From the NCBI GenBank assembly GCA_937952925.1, contig CALFYA010000109.1, forward strand, positions 1 through 17,986: a DNA stretch of 17,986 nucleotides. The letters are read 5' to 3'. The translations under genes were made by a program, and so were the position numbers. Position 1 is the stretch's first letter. The number at the start of each line of letters is the position of its first letter. Positions 15,893-17,986 of this stretch are shown in pieces. The DNA comes from an uncultured Moraxellaceae bacterium. Lineage in GTDB: Bacteria; Pseudomonadota; Gammaproteobacteria; Pseudomonadales; Moraxellaceae. Below the pieces are notes generated by a model, which was not told where the DNA came from, did not search any database, and saw only the letters and a list, made by a program, of their open reading frames with translations.

Positions 15893-16033
15893 AGACTCAC
15901 CATCTCAGGGGGGCAATAAGCGTAAATGATAACCAATTGTGTTTGTTCTTTATGTTACAACGTACACCGATTATGCAGCATCCTGTACAAATAGCTGCTG
16001 ATTCAGCAGTTTGCCTAAACACTGTATGACGCG
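15893..16033 (-). promoter_or_regulatory. Upstream region of the RND operon, with a 15-bp dyad
   Basis: This gap must hold the promoter of the efflux operon. It contains a perfect dyad, CTGCTGA-T-TCAGCAG (15995-16009), about 100 bases before the adaptor ATG. On the minus strand CATAAT (5 of 6 for a -10) lies near 15972-15977, but no good -35 stands 16-18 bases upstream, so no promoter is called. TATCAT also appears nearer the gene without a partner. The dyad is a plausible operator, but no regulator gene is in the window. Confidence 0.35.
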
Positions 16034-16062
16034 AAACAAAAAAGCGCCCGAAGGCGCTTTCT
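16034..16062 (-). terminator. Intrinsic terminator of rpoC
   Basis: On the minus strand, AAAGCGCC (16060-16053) pairs perfectly with GGCGCTTT (16048-16041) around a TTCG loop closed by C-G, the very stable UUCG tetraloop. It is followed by TTTTTT (16043-16038, partly in the stem) and GTTT. It begins 17 bases after the rpoC stop. It should end the rpoBC transcript before the efflux operon, which is on the same strand. Confidence 0.93.
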
Positions 16063-16076
16063 TGAGGTGTCAACGC

Positions 16077-17986
16077 TTAGAACTGTTGTTCGTTCAGCGC
16101 TTGACTAAAGGCTTGATCAACGTCCGAGAAGTCGGTGCTCAGTGCTTGCTCAGCCGCTTCAGCTTCTTGGCGACGACGCTCCAAGTGATAAGCCAAGCCG
16201 GTACCCGCAGGAATCAAACGACCCACCACCACGTTCTCTTTGAGACCGCGTAGATCGTCTTCTTTGCCGGTGACGGCCGCTTCGGTCAAGACACGAGTGG
16301 TCTCTTGGAACGATGCTGCTGAGATGAACGAGTCGGTCGCCAGCGATGCTTTGGTGATCCCCATCAGCAAGCGGTTAAACTTGGCTGGGAATTTGTTTTG
16401 GGCACCCACCGCGGCGTTTTCTTCGACCACACGCGCGTATTCGGCTTGTTCGCCTTTGATGAAGCTTGAATCACCACCGTCCAAGATCTCAACTTTACGC
16501 AACATCTGGCGAATGATCACTTCGATGTGCTTGTCGTTGATCTTCACGCCTTGCAGACGATAAACGTCTTGCACTTCGTTGACGATATAGGTGGCGAGCG
16601 GCTCTTCACCTTTGAGGCGCAAGATGTCGTGCGGGTTTTGTGGGCCGTCGGCAATCACTTCACCACGCTCGACGTGTTCCCCTTCAAACACGTTGATTTG
16701 ACGCCATTTTGGAATCAGCTCTTCGTGGATTTCGCTACCATCATCTGGGGTGATGATCAAACGGTTCTTGCCCTTGGTTTCTTTACCAAAGGTCACAGTA
16801 CCGCTGATTTCAGCCAAGATGGCATGCTCTTTGGGCTTACGTGCTTCAAACAAGTCGGCAACCCGTGGCAGACCACCGGTAATATCACGTGTCCCCGAGG
16901 AGGCTTGTGGCACACGACCAATCACATCACCCACCCCAATCATCTCGCCATCACGGGCGTTCAAGATGGTTTGTTGTGGCAAGAAGTAGAATTGTTCGCT
17001 ACCGTCTGCGGTGTCGAGCACGACTGCAGGACGCAGATCTTTACCGCTGACTGGACGATCTTTGACTTGCAAGATCTCGACGTTGATCTTACCAGTGGTT
17101 TCGTCGGTTTTGGTCATCGCGGTGGTGCCGTCGATGATTTGTGAGAAGCGAACTTTACCCGCAAACTCACTGATCAACGGATGGGTGTGCGCATCCCATG
17201 TCGCCACGATTTGACCTTGTTCAACCGCATCACCGTCTTTGACCGTAATCGACGCACCGTAAGGCACTTTGTAGCGCTCACGCTCACGACCCAAGGCATC
17301 GGCCACGCCGATCTCTGCCGAACGCGAGACCGCGACCAAGTGGCCGTTGGCATGTTGTACGGTTTTGATGTTGTGGAAACGCACGGTGCCTTTGTTGCGC
17401 ACTTGCACGCTGCTGACCGCCGACGCACGCGAGGCCGCACCACCGACGTGGAACGTCCGCATGGTCAACTGAGTACCGGGTTCACCAATCGACTGTGCGG
17501 CCATAACGCCCACAGATTCACCCGGATTGACCAAGTGACCGCGTGCCAAATCACGACCATAACAATGTGCACACACGCCAAAACGGGTTTGACAGCTAAT
17601 CACGGTACGGACTTTGATTTCGTCCACACCCGCGATTTCGAGGCGATCCACCCATTTCTCGTCGAGCAAGGTACCGGCAGATGCCAACACGTCTTGAGTA
17701 CCGGGTTGCAACACATCTTGTGCCACCACACGACCCAACACGCGGTCACGCAACGGCTCAATCACGTCACCGCCTTGAATCAGCGGCGTCATCCACAAAC
17801 CATCGGTGGTACCACAATCTGGCTCAGTGATCACCAAATCTTGTGCCACGTCAACCAGACGACGGGTCAAGTAACCCGAGTTCGCGGTTTTGAGCGCGGT
17901 ATCGGCCAGACCTTTACGCGCACCGTGTGTGGAAATAAAGTACTGAAGAACGGTCAGACCTTCACGGAAGTTCGCCTTAATTGGCG
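16077..17986 (-). CDS. rpoC: RNA polymerase beta' subunit, C-terminal part (runs off the right edge)
   Basis: The 3' 636 codons of rpoC are visible (635 residues, first full codon at 17984), beginning PIKANFREGLTVLQYF in the bridge-helix region. The open frame continues past the right edge. The second zinc site has all four cysteines (PDCGT, then SCQTRFGVCAHCYGRD). The trigger-loop segment GEPGTQLTMRTFHVGGAA is followed by the lineage-specific insertion SI3, typical of gammaproteobacteria, and then SSGTRDITGGLPRVADLFEA. The C-terminal region has VNEVQDVYRLQGVKINDKHI and LIPAGTGLAYH, and it ends ALNEQQF. Nothing is missing or odd. The strong codon bias and conservation are as expected of a core gene. 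rpoB would lie beyond the right edge. A strong intrinsic terminator follows the stop. Confidence 0.97.
   Translation of the reverse strand, partial: PIKANFREGLTVLQYFISTHGARKGLADTALKTANSGYLTRRLVDVAQDLVITEPDCGTTDGLWMTPLIQGGDVIEPLRDRVLGRVVAQDVLQPGTQDVLASAGTLLDEKWVDRLEIAGVDEIKVRTVISCQTRFGVCAHCYGRDLARGHLVNPGESVGVMAAQSIGEPGTQLTMRTFHVGGAASRASAVSSVQVRNKGTVRFHNIKTVQHANGHLVAVSRSAEIGVADALGRERERYKVPYGASITVKDGDAVEQGQIVATWDAHTHPLISEFAGKVRFSQIIDGTTAMTKTDETTGKINVEILQVKDRPVSGKDLRPAVVLDTADGSEQFYFLPQQTILNARDGEMIGVGDVIGRVPQASSGTRDITGGLPRVADLFEARKPKEHAILAEISGTVTFGKETKGKNRLIITPDDGSEIHEELIPKWRQINVFEGEHVERGEVIADGPQNPHDILRLKGEEPLATYIVNEVQDVYRLQGVKINDKHIEVIIRQMLRKVEILDGGDSSFIKGEQAEYARVVEENAAVGAQNKFPAKFNRLLMGITKASLATDSFISAASFQETTRVLTEAAVTGKEDDLRGLKENVVVGRLIPAGTGLAYHLERRRQEAEAAEQALSTDFSDVDQAFSQALNEQQF

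Noticed and set aside
15920..15950. Fur-box-like sequence (GGTTATCATTTACG) before the RND adaptor gene
   Set aside because: Only one half resembles the Fur consensus and there is no inverted partner, so iron control is not supported.
16527..17144. Open plus-strand frame of 205 codons
   Set aside because: It is antisense to the highly conserved rpoC frame and is an expected shadow of its codon bias.
1..17986. CRISPR arrays, tRNA or rRNA genes, insertion sequences, phage or defence genes
   Set aside because: None was seen. All gaps are under about 220 bases and lack regularly spaced repeats, cloverleaf patterns or transposase motifs. Nearly all coding space is taken by recognised chromosomal families.

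Overview
The window is compact, gene-dense chromosomal DNA from a gammaproteobacterium. The order ponA / pilMNOPQ-aroK-aroB-SPOR gene / gltB is the arrangement known from Pseudomonas, and E. coli keeps a related one (mrcA / hofMNOPQ-aroK-aroB-damX). The protein sequences and the lack of clear Pseudomonas-specific features suggest Pseudomonadales, probably Moraxellaceae (Acinetobacter or a relative). This placement rests on reading alone. No CRISPR, tRNA, rRNA, insertion sequence or prophage gene is visible, and no intergenic gap exceeds about 220 bases.

Layout: (1) 1-946, minus strand: 5' part of gltB, the glutamate synthase large subunit, running off the left edge. A 219-base gap behind it holds a sigma70-like promoter, a perfect 10-bp inverted repeat beside its -35 box, and a leader with two overlapping small hairpins and an in-frame upstream ATG. 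(2) 1165-9010, minus strand: one tightly packed run, read as pilM-pilN-pilO-pilP-pilQ-aroK-aroB-SPOR protein. It encodes the type IV pilus inner-membrane alignment complex and outer-membrane secretin, two shikimate-pathway enzymes, and a membrane-anchored peptidoglycan-binding protein in the damX position. (3) 9011-9172: divergent promoter region in which the best ponA promoter and the best pil promoter appear to share one GTATAC -10 core. (4) 9173-11716, plus strand: ponA, encoding penicillin-binding protein 1A. (5) 11694-15892, minus strand: a two-gene RND efflux operon (membrane fusion protein, then an MdtC-like permease). Its 3' end overlaps the 3' end of ponA by 23 bp. (6) 16034-17986, minus strand: the 3' half of rpoC and its strong intrinsic terminator.

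Functional logic: the pil block, ponA and the SPOR protein all act in the envelope. PilMNOP and the PilQ secretin span inner membrane, peptidoglycan and outer membrane; PBP1A builds the peptidoglycan they cross; SPOR domains bind peptidoglycan lacking stem peptides. AroK and AroB supply chorismate and are passengers in the same transcript. The RND pair has no local outer-membrane channel or regulator and is not part of the conserved ponA neighbourhood.

I see no wholly novel system. The points most worth a second look are regulatory or structural: the gltB upstream dyad and leader, the shared ponA/pilM -10 element, the ponA/RND tail-to-tail overlap, the CxxC and Pro/Thr-rich insertion inside the PBP1A transpeptidase domain, and the low-complexity tails of PilN and PilO.
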